In this document: positions 7,844 through 14,966 of the stretch, piece after piece
Position numbering within the stretch: position 1 is the stretch's first letter
Layout of the letters: every line of letters begins with the position of its first letter
Assembly (NCBI GenBank): GCA_017455685.1
Contig: JAFSZH010000002.1
Coordinates: forward strand, 1-41,476
Source of the DNA: Oscillospiraceae bacterium
GTDB taxonomy: Bacteria > Bacillota > Clostridia > Oscillospirales > Oscillospiraceae
Direction of reading: 5' to 3'
Length of the DNA: 41,476 nucleotides
Made by a program: the position numbers and the translations under genes
Notes under the pieces: generated by a model
Told to the model about the DNA's origin: nothing
Database searches by the model: none
The model's input: the letters and a program-made list of their open reading frames with translations, nothing else

Positions 7844-7869
7844 ATACCGGTAGTATATCTAACAGGTAT
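7844..7869. promoter_or_regulatory. candidate operator of the second GntR regulator
   Basis: On the plus strand ATACCGGT at 7844-7851 faces ACAGGTAT at 7862-7869, an inverted pair of ATACCnGT half-sites 10 nt apart. The right half plus flank (ATACCTGTTAGATA on the minus strand) matches ATACCTGTATGATA at the dctP promoter in 12 of 14 positions. It lies across the -35/-10 region of gntR, fitting autorepression. Confidence 0.6.
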
Positions 7870-7880
7870 CTTTTTGTCAA
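7852..7880 (-). promoter_or_regulatory. gntR promoter
   Basis: On the minus strand a perfect TTGACA is followed after 17 nt by TATACT (5 of 6). The chosen ATG is about 80 nt downstream. Confidence 0.7.
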
Positions 7881-7902
7881 AGAGATTTACTGAATTATTA
7901 CA

Positions 7903-7945
7903 GACGCCGCCGCGCCGGATGGAGGGGGTCCGGGGCGACGGCGTC
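7903..7945 (-). terminator. candidate terminator after the serine hydrolase
   Basis: GACGCCG...CGGCGTC arms enclose a second GC-rich stem (CGCGCCGGA with TCCGGGGCG). On the minus strand the hairpin is followed by TGTAATAATTC, a weak U-tract. It lies 31 nt beyond the hydrolase stop. Confidence 0.45.
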
Positions 7946-7976
7946 CACAGACCGAAGCAGCCACGCGGCCGTACGC

Positions 7977-9446
7977 TCAGAGAACGTAATAGCCGATCAG
8001 ATCCGCCTCGGTGGTGGTACGGTCCTTGGCGACGATGCCAGGAGCCAGGGTGGTGCGGCAGAAGTGGATCTTCACCGCATTGCCGACAAAATCGAAGGTC
8101 CAGACGTCCTCATAGGGGGACGTGAGATAGATCATGCGAACCACGTACTGATCGCCGACCCAGGCGCCGGTGGCGGAGACTTCCTTGGTGAACATGGCGC
8201 GGATTGTGATGTGGCCCACGGGCTCGATGAACTTATCGGACCGGGCCCAGGCGCCGTTCTTGCCCACGTTGGCGCAGCCCTTGTGGCCTTCGCCGCACTG
8301 GAGGCGGATCACGTTCTTGTCCTCACCGAAGTCCAGGGAGAAGCCGGTGATGCCGAAGCGGTTGTCCGCGATGCAGTACTGCTTTCCGCTGTAAGTCGCG
8401 GAGCGTTTGCTGTCGGCCGCGCCTTCCACGACGGGGAAGCTGTAGGCGGCCTTCTTTTCCTCGTAGAGGCGCTCCAGCTCGGGATCGCGCTCCACGTGGT
8501 CCTTCATGGCGGGGATCAGGTGATCCCACATGGGAACCAGCACGTCGTAAAGGTTCTGGTGAGAGCAGAAGGTGACGACCACGGCGTCCTGGTCCGGCAT
8601 CACCACGCAGAACTGGGCCTTGGAGCCGTCGGCCCGGTACACGTTGGGGATCTGGCAGCGCCAGAACTGATAGCCGTAGCCGCTCTTGCGGTCCATGGTG
8701 GGCCAGATGTCCATGGAGGTGTCCACCTGCTTGCCGGTCATCTCCTCCACCCACTTCTCGCTGACAAGCTGGCGGCCTTCCCACCGGCCCTTCTGGAGCA
8801 GGAGCTGGCCAAGCTTGGCGTAGTCCTCGATGCACATGTTCAGGCCGAAGCCAGCGGTGGTCGTACCGTCCATCAGCCGCTCCCAGTGGTAATCGGTGAT
8901 GCCCAGGGGGTCCAGCAGACGAGGCTTGGCGTAATCCTCGAAACTCTGGCCGGTGACCTTCTCAATGATGGCGGAGAGCATGTTGGTGGCCATGTTGCAG
9001 TAGGTGTAATAGGTGCCCGGCTCATGGGTCACATACGCCCGCAGGAATTTTTCGATCCAGTCCGGCTGGTCGCAGGTAAGGATTGGGTCGGTGGGCACGA
9101 AGCCGGTGGTCATGGTCAGAAGATGCCAGATGTTCATCTTCTGCATGTTCTCGCAGGGGGGATTGGTGAGCTTTTCGGGGAAGAAGGAGATCACCTTGTC
9201 TTCCAGGGAGATCAGGCCTTCGTCCACGGCAAAGCCGATAACGGTGGCAGCGAAGCTCTTCGTTCCCGAAAAGATCATCTGCTTGTTTTTCTGTTCAAAG
9301 GGAGTGCGGTAGCCTTCCGCCACGACCTTGCCGTGGCGCAGAACCATGAACGCCCGGTTGTCCATCGTCTCGAGCTTTTCCATGAAATCAAGGATGCCGC
9401 GCAGCTCTACGCCGCACTCATGGGCGGCAGCTCTCTCAAAGTACAT
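7977..9446 (-). CDS. serine hydrolase, class C beta-lactamase/esterase fold
   Basis: This 489-aa protein belongs to the beta-lactamase-related serine hydrolases (DUF3471/AmpC-like group, including esterases and amidases). The catalytic SxxK is S60-G-T-K63 (MIFSGTKSF) and the YxN is Y149-C-N151 (YYTYCNMATN). No signal peptide or membrane anchor is seen, so it should act in the cytoplasm, unlike penicillin-binding proteins. The last 150 residues are a beta-rich tail of the type seen in this group. The ATG at 9446 follows GAGGTG and is 11 nt after dctM, so it is the last gene of the TRAP operon. It probably hydrolyses an ester, lactam or amide that the transporter imports; the substrate is not readable. 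Confidence 0.88.
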   Translation of the reverse strand: MYFERAAAHECGVELRGILDFMEKLETMDNRAFMVLRHGKVVAEGYRTPFEQKNKQMIFSGTKSFAATVIGFAVDEGLISLEDKVISFFPEKLTNPPCENMQKMNIWHLLTMTTGFVPTDPILTCDQPDWIEKFLRAYVTHEPGTYYTYCNMATNMLSAIIEKVTGQSFEDYAKPRLLDPLGITDYHWERLMDGTTTAGFGLNMCIEDYAKLGQLLLQKGRWEGRQLVSEKWVEEMTGKQVDTSMDIWPTMDRKSGYGYQFWRCQIPNVYRADGSKAQFCVVMPDQDAVVVTFCSHQNLYDVLVPMWDHLIPAMKDHVERDPELERLYEEKKAAYSFPVVEGAADSKRSATYSGKQYCIADNRFGITGFSLDFGEDKNVIRLQCGEGHKGCANVGKNGAWARSDKFIEPVGHITIRAMFTKEVSATGAWVGDQYVVRMIYLTSPYEDVWTFDFVGNAVKIHFCRTTLAPGIVAKDRTTTEADLIGYYVL

Positions 9447-9457
9447 ATTTTTTCACC

Positions 9458-10744
9458 TCAGCCCCAAAGCAGCTTGGGCAGCCACATGGAGATTCCGGGG
9501 ATGTAGATCACCAGCAGCAGCAAGGCAACCGATACGGCTATGTATGGTATGATTGGCTTGACCATCTTGCCTATGGAAACGTCGGTGATCTGGGAGGAAA
9601 CAAACATATTCAGAGCCATGGGCGGGGTGATCAGGCCCACGGACAGGTTGACGATCATCATGATGCCGAAGTGGATGGGATCCATGCCCAGGTTCACCAC
9701 CAGGGGCAGCAGGATCGGCGTGGTCAGGACGATGGCGGTAGCCGTCTCCATGAACATGCCCAGGATCAGCAGGAACAGGTTGATGATCAGCAGGATGACG
9801 AACCGGTTATCGGAGATGCCGGTGATGAAGGTCGCTACGGCCTGAGGCACCTTGAAGATGGTGAGCACGCGGCCGAAGAAGTTGGCGACGCCGATGATCA
9901 GCAGGATGTTGGCGGAGGAAATGGCGGAGGCCTTGAAGATCTTGGGCAGGTCGGAAAGCTTCAGGGACTTGTAGATGAAGAAGCTGACGATCAGACCGTA
10001 GATGCAGGCCACAGCCGCGGCCTCGGTCGGGGTGAAGATGCCGCCGTAGATGCCGCCCAGGATGATGAGGGGCATCAGCAGCGCGGGGATGGCGTCAACG
10101 AGCGTATGCAGCTTGCTGACCTTTTCGCCGTCGTCTACAGCGGGCTTCAGGCCTTCGGCCTCGACCCACTTCCGGCAGATCAGCCGGTTGAGGATGATGA
10201 AAGCGACGGTGAACATGATGCCCGTGGTGATAACTGCAATAAACAGCTTGCCGACGGACTGGTCGGCGGCGACCGCGTAAATGACCAGCGGTCCGCTGGG
10301 AGGGATCAGGATCCCCAGGAAGCCCGCAGCGGCGATCAGGGCCGCGGTGTAGGCTTTCTTATAGTGGGCGCGGTCCATCTCCGGGGACATGATGCCGCCG
10401 ATGGCGGACACCGTGGCGGCGGAGGAACCGCACACCGCGCCGAAGAAGGCGCTGGACAGGATGGAAATGTTGCCCACACCGGAGACCGGGTCTTTGAAGC
10501 ACATCTTGGCTACATTGACCAGCCGCCGGGAGACGCCGCCGGTCATCATGATCTGGCCGGCAAGAATGAACAGGGGGATGGAAAGACGCGTGAAGGAGTC
10601 CATGCCGCCGTAAGTGGCGCTCGCCATGATCTCAGGCGAGATGGAGGAATTCATCAGCAGGTACACACTCGCGCTCAGTCCCAGGGAGACGAGCACGGGC
10701 AGACCCAGCAAAAGCAGTACGAGAAATACACCCAGTAAGCCCAT
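9458..10744 (-). CDS. dctM: TRAP transporter large permease (DctM)
   Basis: A 428-aa, about 12-helix membrane protein of the TRAP DctM family. Characteristic segments include SIPLFILAGQIM near residues 54-65, FGAVCGSSAATVSAIG and the conserved PTEAAAVACIYG. It uses a sodium or proton gradient to move the solute delivered by DctP across the membrane, together with DctQ. The ATG at 10744 follows AAGGA at 9 nt. A 146-nt gap with a strong hairpin separates it from dctQ. Confidence 0.95.
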   Translation of the reverse strand: MGLLGVFLVLLLLGLPVLVSLGLSASVYLLMNSSISPEIMASATYGGMDSFTRLSIPLFILAGQIMMTGGVSRRLVNVAKMCFKDPVSGVGNISILSSAFFGAVCGSSAATVSAIGGIMSPEMDRAHYKKAYTAALIAAAGFLGILIPPSGPLVIYAVAADQSVGKLFIAVITTGIMFTVAFIILNRLICRKWVEAEGLKPAVDDGEKVSKLHTLVDAIPALLMPLIILGGIYGGIFTPTEAAAVACIYGLIVSFFIYKSLKLSDLPKIFKASAISSANILLIIGVANFFGRVLTIFKVPQAVATFITGISDNRFVILLIINLFLLILGMFMETATAIVLTTPILLPLVVNLGMDPIHFGIMMIVNLSVGLITPPMALNMFVSSQITDVSIGKMVKPIIPYIAVSVALLLLVIYIPGISMWLPKLLWG

Positions 10745-10800
10745 GGTTCGTTGTCCTTATCTGAAGAGTAGTAGTTTTTCCAGACCCTCTCCAAGGTCCC

Positions 10801-10839
10801 CGTCTGTCCGCCGGAGGGAACTCCCCCGACGGACAGACG
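10801..10839 (-). other. intercistronic hairpin between dctQ and dctM
   Basis: CGTCTGTCCG at 10801-10810 pairs perfectly with CGGACAGACG at 10830-10839. Inside it, GGAG and CTCC close a GGAA (GNRA-type) tetraloop. No T-run follows in the transcribed (minus) direction, so it is more likely an mRNA processing or stability element than a terminator, able to set the dctQ:dctM ratio. Confidence 0.65.
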
Positions 10840-10890
10840 CTTTGTTTGATGCATTGCAGGACACGCAAGACCTGCCGGAGCTTTGGCAGC

Positions 10891-11394
10891 TTAGGCCGCA
10901 GCGTCCTCTTTCTTCTTTCCGATGCCCATGTCCGTGAGCAGATTCACGAAGACGTGGAAAATGCACAGGACGGAGCAGATCAGCATCACGCTGTAGATCG
11001 CGGCATAGGGGATCTTCATGATCGTGCTGACCTGACCGGAAGCGATGGCCTTGCTGATCAGCCGCGCGGTGTATCTCCCGAAAACGCCCCAGAAAAAGAT
11101 GATCACAGCATCCAGGAACACACTCATTTTGATGTGCAGCTTTTTCTCAATGGTCTCAGCCAGAAGATCCACGCTGGTGGCCTTCTTGCGGCTGAACAGC
11201 GCGGGGCAGGCAAGGAAGCAGAACCAGATCAGGGAGAAACGGCAAGCCTCTTCGGCCCAGGGGATCGAATACTTGATAACGAATCTGCACATAACCTGCG
11301 TGAAGGAAGTGAGCATCAGCGCGCACAGCAGGATAGCAGCGAGTGTCAGTTCCACATTGACAAGTGTGTCAGAAATTTTACGAAGCGTTTTCAT
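10891..11394 (-). CDS. dctQ: TRAP transporter small permease (DctQ)
   Basis: A 167-aa membrane protein with four predicted helices (residues about 12-34, 45-65, 88-108 and 130-152). The conserved DctQ segment RFVIKYSIPWAEEACRF near residues 38-54 is present. The ATG at 11394 follows AGGAGGACCCT; a longer reading from 11433 would skip this ribosome site. It lies 35 nt after dctP. It forms the membrane complex with DctM. Confidence 0.93.
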   Translation of the reverse strand: MKTLRKISDTLVNVELTLAAILLCALMLTSFTQVMCRFVIKYSIPWAEEACRFSLIWFCFLACPALFSRKKATSVDLLAETIEKKLHIKMSVFLDAVIIFFWGVFGRYTARLISKAIASGQVSTIMKIPYAAIYSVMLICSVLCIFHVFVNLLTDMGIGKKKEDAAA

Positions 11395-11429
11395 AGGGTC
11401 CTCCTTTTGGTCAGTAACGAACGGAGAGA

Positions 11430-12470
11430 TCAACCCAGCAGTTCGTCAACTTTCGCGGAGATTCTGTTGAGCATGTCGGTGTCGAGCTGGTCGTAGTACT
11501 GGGGCCAAATGGCGCGGCCGCTGTCGACGAAGGCCTGGAGCTCGTCGGCGGAGAGCTCATAGAACTCCATGCCGTTGTCCTTGCAGGTCTGACGGGCGGT
11601 ATCCAGGGAGTCGGCCATACCCTGGCGGGCGTTGGTGGTGAGGTTGTCGCACTCCTCCTGGAGGATCTGCTGGAACTCGGTGGGCAGGCCCTCGAAGAAG
11701 TCCTTGTTGAACACGGTGACGGCGACGGCCAGGATGTGGTTGGTCTCAGTCATGTAGCCCTCGACCTCGTAGTACTTGCCGGAGGCCATGGTGACGACGC
11801 CGTTGTCCTGAGCGTCGACCACGCCCTGCTGCAGAGCGCTGAACAGCTCGGAGCCGGCCACGACGGTGGAGTTGGCGCCCATGTACTCAAGCCAGGACAC
11901 CAGCATGGGCATCTCGGGAGCGCGGACCAGCATGCCCTTCACATCATCGGGGCAGGTGATGGGCTTCTTGGTGTTGGACAGGCTGCGGAAGCCGTAGTCC
12001 AGGTAGCTGCAGACTTTGAAACCCTTCTCGAGCAGGATGGCGGCCATCTCGTCGCCGATCTCGCCGTCGAGAATGGTATCAGCGATCTCCTGGGTGGGGA
12101 ACAGGTAGGGCAGGTCGAAGATCTGGAGCTTGGGCTCGAAGGTGGTGATATTGCTGGTGGTCACGATGCCCATCTCAATGGTGCCGTTCTGGATGCCTTC
12201 CACGGTCTCGCGGAGAGGAGCCAGAGACTGGTTGGGGAACAGGTCGACGGTGATCTTGCCGTTGGAGCGGGACTCGACGTTCTCTTTGAAGATCAGAGCC
12301 GCTTTGTGCCAGGGGTGGGTCTCGGCGCCGGGGTAGGAAACCTTGATGGTAACGGACTCGGTGGCAGCGCTGGTGCTGTTGGACGTGCCGGAGGCGGTCT
12401 TGTTTCCGCCGCAGGCGGCCAGGCTCATAACGATGAGGATCGCCAGAACGACAGCAAGGACTTTTTTCAT
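11430..12470 (-). CDS. dctP: TRAP transporter solute-binding protein (DctP), lipoprotein
   Basis: This 346-aa extracytoplasmic binding protein begins with a lipoprotein signal (MKKVLAVVLAILIVMSLAAC; lipobox LAAC with C20), as expected in a Gram-positive cell where the receptor must be tethered. The DctP fold is shown by YPGAETHPWHKAALIFKENVE, LFPNQSLAPLRETVEGIQNG and LVRAPEMPMLVSWLEYMGA; the R in VRAPE is the usual carboxylate-binding arginine, so an organic acid is the likely ligand. The ATG at 12470 follows AGGAG. It is the first gene of dctP-dctQ-dctM-hydrolase and has a clear promoter with an operator. Confidence 0.95.
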   Translation of the reverse strand: MKKVLAVVLAILIVMSLAACGGNKTASGTSNSTSAATESVTIKVSYPGAETHPWHKAALIFKENVESRSNGKITVDLFPNQSLAPLRETVEGIQNGTIEMGIVTTSNITTFEPKLQIFDLPYLFPTQEIADTILDGEIGDEMAAILLEKGFKVCSYLDYGFRSLSNTKKPITCPDDVKGMLVRAPEMPMLVSWLEYMGANSTVVAGSELFSALQQGVVDAQDNGVVTMASGKYYEVEGYMTETNHILAVAVTVFNKDFFEGLPTEFQQILQEECDNLTTNARQGMADSLDTARQTCKDNGMEFYELSADELQAFVDSGRAIWPQYYDQLDTDMLNRISAKVDELLG

Positions 12471-12571
12471 TTTGCTTTTCTCCTTTTCAAAATTGTTTTT
12501 TGTTTTGCTGTTTTTTACGGTTTACTGCGCAGGTTCTGTCTGACGGAGCGCCCGAGGGCGTCCCTATCATT

Positions 12572-12611
12572 CCTGTATCTTGTGTCATACCTGTATGATA
12601 GGTGATACAGG
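12572..12611. promoter_or_regulatory. 40-bp nested dyad at the dctP promoter, candidate GntR operator
   Basis: Two inverted repeats share one axis: outer arms CCTGTATC (12572-12579) and GATACAGG (12604-12611), inner arms TCATAC (12585-12590) and GTATGA (12593-12598). The inner site contains ATACCTGT, the half-site found at the gntR promoter. It covers the -10 hexamer, so a bound protein would repress. Confidence 0.65.
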
Positions 12612-12623
12612 CCAATCTGTCAA
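12595..12623 (-). promoter_or_regulatory. dctP operon promoter
   Basis: Minus-strand TTGACA, 17 nt, TATCAT (5 of 6). The interval 12471-12821 holds this promoter, the dyad described separately, and the mmcQ terminator at 12768-12807; I see nothing else in it. Confidence 0.7.
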
Positions 12624-12767
12624 TCTCTTTTCCCTTGTTTTTGAAGATTTGACCTTATCCCCAAATCCGAGATGTTTAATTTGGTCATTGTTGCCACATA
12701 GAGGGCGTTTTTCTTTGAAGTGCCTTGAACAAGCGGAGGGTTTGGAGGCGTGGGCAGTTATATAAAT

Positions 12768-12807
12768 GACAGCCCCCGCCCGCCGATACCGGCGGGCGGG
12801 GGCTGTC
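12768..12807 (-). terminator. strong GC hairpin after mmcQ
   Basis: CAGCCCCCGCCCGCCG and CGGCGGGCGGGGGCTG form a very stable stem about 15 nt past the mmcQ stop on the minus strand. The following TCATTTATATAAC is only a modest U-tract. Confidence 0.7.
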
Positions 12808-12821
12808 CTCTGTGATACGCT

Positions 12822-13190
12822 TTATTCCTTCGTTCGGGGCTTACGACCGGTCAGATCGAAGCTGATCTCGAACAGCTCCTTTATGAGATCGTCCTCCGCG
12901 GTGCCGTCCAGCAGGACGGTAAGCCAGTGCTCCTTGTTCATGTGGTATCCCGGCAGAACGCCGGGCTGGTCACGGTAGGCTCCCGACAGCCGCGAATCGC
13001 ATTTCACGTCCGCGATATCCGCCTCTCCTTCCCTGTCCAGGCCCAGTCTTCCGTACGGCACGCGCATGGCCACGGCGAACCATTTCCGGTTTTCCCAGTG
13101 ACGGAAGATGAAATTGTCATCGTCCCAGGGGTACTCGGGGTCGGTGGAAAACCGTTCGTCCACCCAGCGGATCAGTTCCTCCCTCGTCAT
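12822..13190 (-). CDS. MmcQ/YjbR family protein
   Basis: A 122-aa protein of the MmcQ/YjbR (CyaY-like fold, double-wing) family. Typical features are KWFAVAMRVP near residues 36-45, the VKCD segment near 62-65, and GYHMNKEHWLTVLLDG at about 81-96, followed by LIKELFEISFDLT. The family is often called DNA-binding on structural grounds, but its role is not known. The ATG at 13190 lies 7 nt after the yhhN stop, whose GTAAGG provides the ribosome site, so the two are coupled. Confidence 0.88.
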   Translation of the reverse strand: MTREELIRWVDERFSTDPEYPWDDDNFIFRHWENRKWFAVAMRVPYGRLGLDREGEADIADVKCDSRLSGAYRDQPGVLPGYHMNKEHWLTVLLDGTAEDDLIKELFEISFDLTGRKPRTKE

Positions 13191-13197
13191 GGCGGCC

Positions 13198-13860
13198 TTA
13201 CCCCAGCAGCTTCAGACTGAGGGCGATGAGGACCTGTCCCGCGTAGTAGAGAGCGATATTGGTGATGCGCAGGCTCTGGCGGAATTCCCTGCCGAAGGTG
13301 TTCAGGATCAGCACCACGTCGCTGACCAGGAACAGCGCGGCCCCTAGGGCGAACACGCCCGTAAAGGCGGAGGGGGCGGCGATCAGGTTGCCGACGGCCA
13401 CGCAGTTGAGCAGCATGATCGCGCCGATATACACCACGCCGAAGATTTTGAAGGCCGGCTTGGCGGTGATGCGCCGAAAGATCCAGACCATCAGCAGCGC
13501 CGTGAGAACGGCGCAGACGGCCGCGCACAGCAGCGGCTTCGCACACAGGGGCAGCACGGCGGCCAGGTACACGATATGCCCGGACAGGAACACCAGGATC
13601 CCCACCAGAAAGATGGGCTGACCCTTTTCCTTGAATACCCAGCGAAGGTTCAGCAGCACGTCCGCCGCGCAGCCGATGACGAGGCCCCGGACGATCTTCC
13701 CCGCCATGGCCGTCCCCGGGCTGCACAGCACGCCGATCACCACGAAGCAAAGGGACGCCAGTCCCTTCAGGATCACCGCGGGCACGTATTTTTCCCTGCT
13801 CTCCCTGTCGAGGAAGATCCCCGCCAGCACCGCGCATAAAACGATCAGTACGTACGTCAT
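13198..13860 (-). CDS. YhhN/TMEM86 family membrane protein
   Basis: A 220-aa protein with about eight hydrophobic segments. GLVIGCAADVLLNLRWVF near 58-75 and LFLVSDVVLILNTF near 179-192 carry the paired acidic residues of the YhhN family, whose animal relative TMEM86 is a lysoplasmalogenase (alkenyl-lysolipid hydrolase). A plasmalogen-linked role would suit an anaerobe, but is inference. The ATG at 13860 follows AGGGGATGGAG; the longer reading to 13992 is low-complexity and crosses the promoter. Confidence 0.82.
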   Translation of the reverse strand: MTYVLIVLCAVLAGIFLDRESREKYVPAVILKGLASLCFVVIGVLCSPGTAMAGKIVRGLVIGCAADVLLNLRWVFKEKGQPIFLVGILVFLSGHIVYLAAVLPLCAKPLLCAAVCAVLTALLMVWIFRRITAKPAFKIFGVVYIGAIMLLNCVAVGNLIAAPSAFTGVFALGAALFLVSDVVLILNTFGREFRQSLRITNIALYYAGQVLIALSLKLLG

Positions 13861-13905
13861 TTCTCCATCCCCTTTCCTGTCCGGTCCGTCTTTCCTCTTT
13901 CCCCG

Positions 13906-13934
13906 AGGATACCACAGCCGGGGGCTTTTCTCAA
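13906..13934 (-). promoter_or_regulatory. yhhN-mmcQ promoter
   Basis: Minus-strand TTGAGA, 17 nt, TATCCT. The transcript would start near 13898, 38 nt before the ATG. Confidence 0.6.
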
Positions 13935-14037
13935 TACGCATTTCCGCCCGGACGGCGGCGTTTTTCCTACAATTCGCAGGACAGCACAGCAAAAAAGAGA
14001 AAAAACTCTGTTCCTGTGGATTTTTCCGGAAGACAGT

Positions 14038-14061
14038 GATATAATATAAGATATAATATAA
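14038..14061 (+). promoter_or_regulatory. tandem duplicated -10 region upstream of the SDR gene
   Basis: GATATAATATAA occurs twice in perfect tandem, giving two TATAAT hexamers 12 bp apart (14040-14045 and 14052-14057). No good -35 is visible at 17 nt from either. The AT-rich block stands out in a GC-rich genome. The ATG is at 14133. Confidence 0.5.
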
Positions 14062-14132
14062 ATCTATGAAACAGCTTTCCGGCGCGTTCCGGGAGGCAAA
14101 TCTTATTTATCTATCAGGGAGGAAAAAACAAC

Positions 14133-14876
14133 ATGGGAAAACTCGACGGAAAAGTAGCCATCGTGACCGGGTCCACCTCCGGCATGGGCCGTGAGACCGC
14201 GTATCTCTTCGCGAAAGAGGGCGCCAAGGTCGTCGTCACCGGCCGCAACGAAAAGCGCGCTCAGGAAGTCGTCGACAAGATCAAGGCTGACGGCGGCGAG
14301 GCCATCTACGTCATCGCCGACGCGTCCGATCCCGCCTTCGCCCAGACCATCTACGACAAGACCATGGAAGCCTACGGCACCATCGACGTGCTGATGAACA
14401 ACGCCGGCATGCTGTCCCTGGCCCAGTTCGCCACCATCACCGAAAAGGAATTCATGGACGACATTTACATCAACGTCACCAGCGCGCTGATGCTCAGCCA
14501 GAAGGTGGCCCCCGTGATGCAGGCCAAGGGCGACGGCCACATCATCAACGTGGCCTCCATCGTGGGCTGGGCGGCCCACTGGGGCTTCGTGGCCTACGTC
14601 ACCAGCAAGCACGCCATGGTGGGTCTGACCAAGGCCATGGCCAACGAGCTGGCCCCCACCATCCACGTCAACGGCATCTGCCCGGGCGCCATCAAGACCG
14701 CCATGCTGGCCTCCGTGGGCGGCGAGGACGTGTTCCAGCCCATGATCGACCGGACTTGCCTGCACCGTCTGGGCGAGGGCGAGGAGATCGCCAAGGTGGC
14801 ACTGTTCCTGGCCACCACCGATTCCTCCTTCGTCGACGGCCAGCTGATCCGCGTGGACGGCGGCGTGGACGTGTGA
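14133..14876 (+). CDS. short-chain dehydrogenase/reductase (SDR)
   Basis: A 247-aa classical SDR. The cofactor motif TGSTSGMG is at 12-19, NNAG at 89-92, and the catalytic residues are N114, S142, Y155 and K159 (ASIVGW, then AYVTSKH). The C-terminal [12 protein letters not shown] is typical. R38 after the second strand ([10 protein letters not shown]) suggests NADP(H) preference. The ATG follows GGGAGGAAA. It stands alone between two terminators, so the substrate (an alcohol or ketone) cannot be inferred from neighbours. Confidence 0.92.
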   Translation: MGKLDGKVAIVTGSTSGMGRETAYLFAKEGAKVVVTGRNEKRAQEVVDKIKADGGEAIYVIADASDPAFAQTIYDKTMEAYGTIDVLMNNAGMLSLAQFATITEKEFMDDIYINVTSALMLSQKVAPVMQAKGDGHIINVASIVGWAAHWGFVAYVTSKHAMVGLTKAMANELAPTIHVNGICPGAIKTAMLASVGGEDVFQPMIDRTCLHRLGEGEEIAKVALFLATTDSSFVDGQLIRVDGGVDV

Positions 14877-14896
14877 TATCTCTTCCCGTTTAACGA

Positions 14897-14934
14897 AAAG
14901 AACTCCCCGGGACCGAGGTCCCGGGGAGTTCTTT
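14897..14934. terminator. bidirectional intrinsic terminator
   Basis: AAAGAACTCCCCGGGACC and its complement around a GAG loop end in CTTT on both strands. It serves the SDR gene (plus) and the convergent YfcC-type carrier (minus). Confidence 0.88.
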
Positions 14935-14966
14935 CATCCGTATCGGCCGGTCGGGGCGCCGCCGGA

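Noticed and set aside
10801..10839. Hairpin as an intrinsic terminator
   Set aside because: The T-containing side faces the plus strand, where no gene is transcribed; in the operon direction there is no U-tract.
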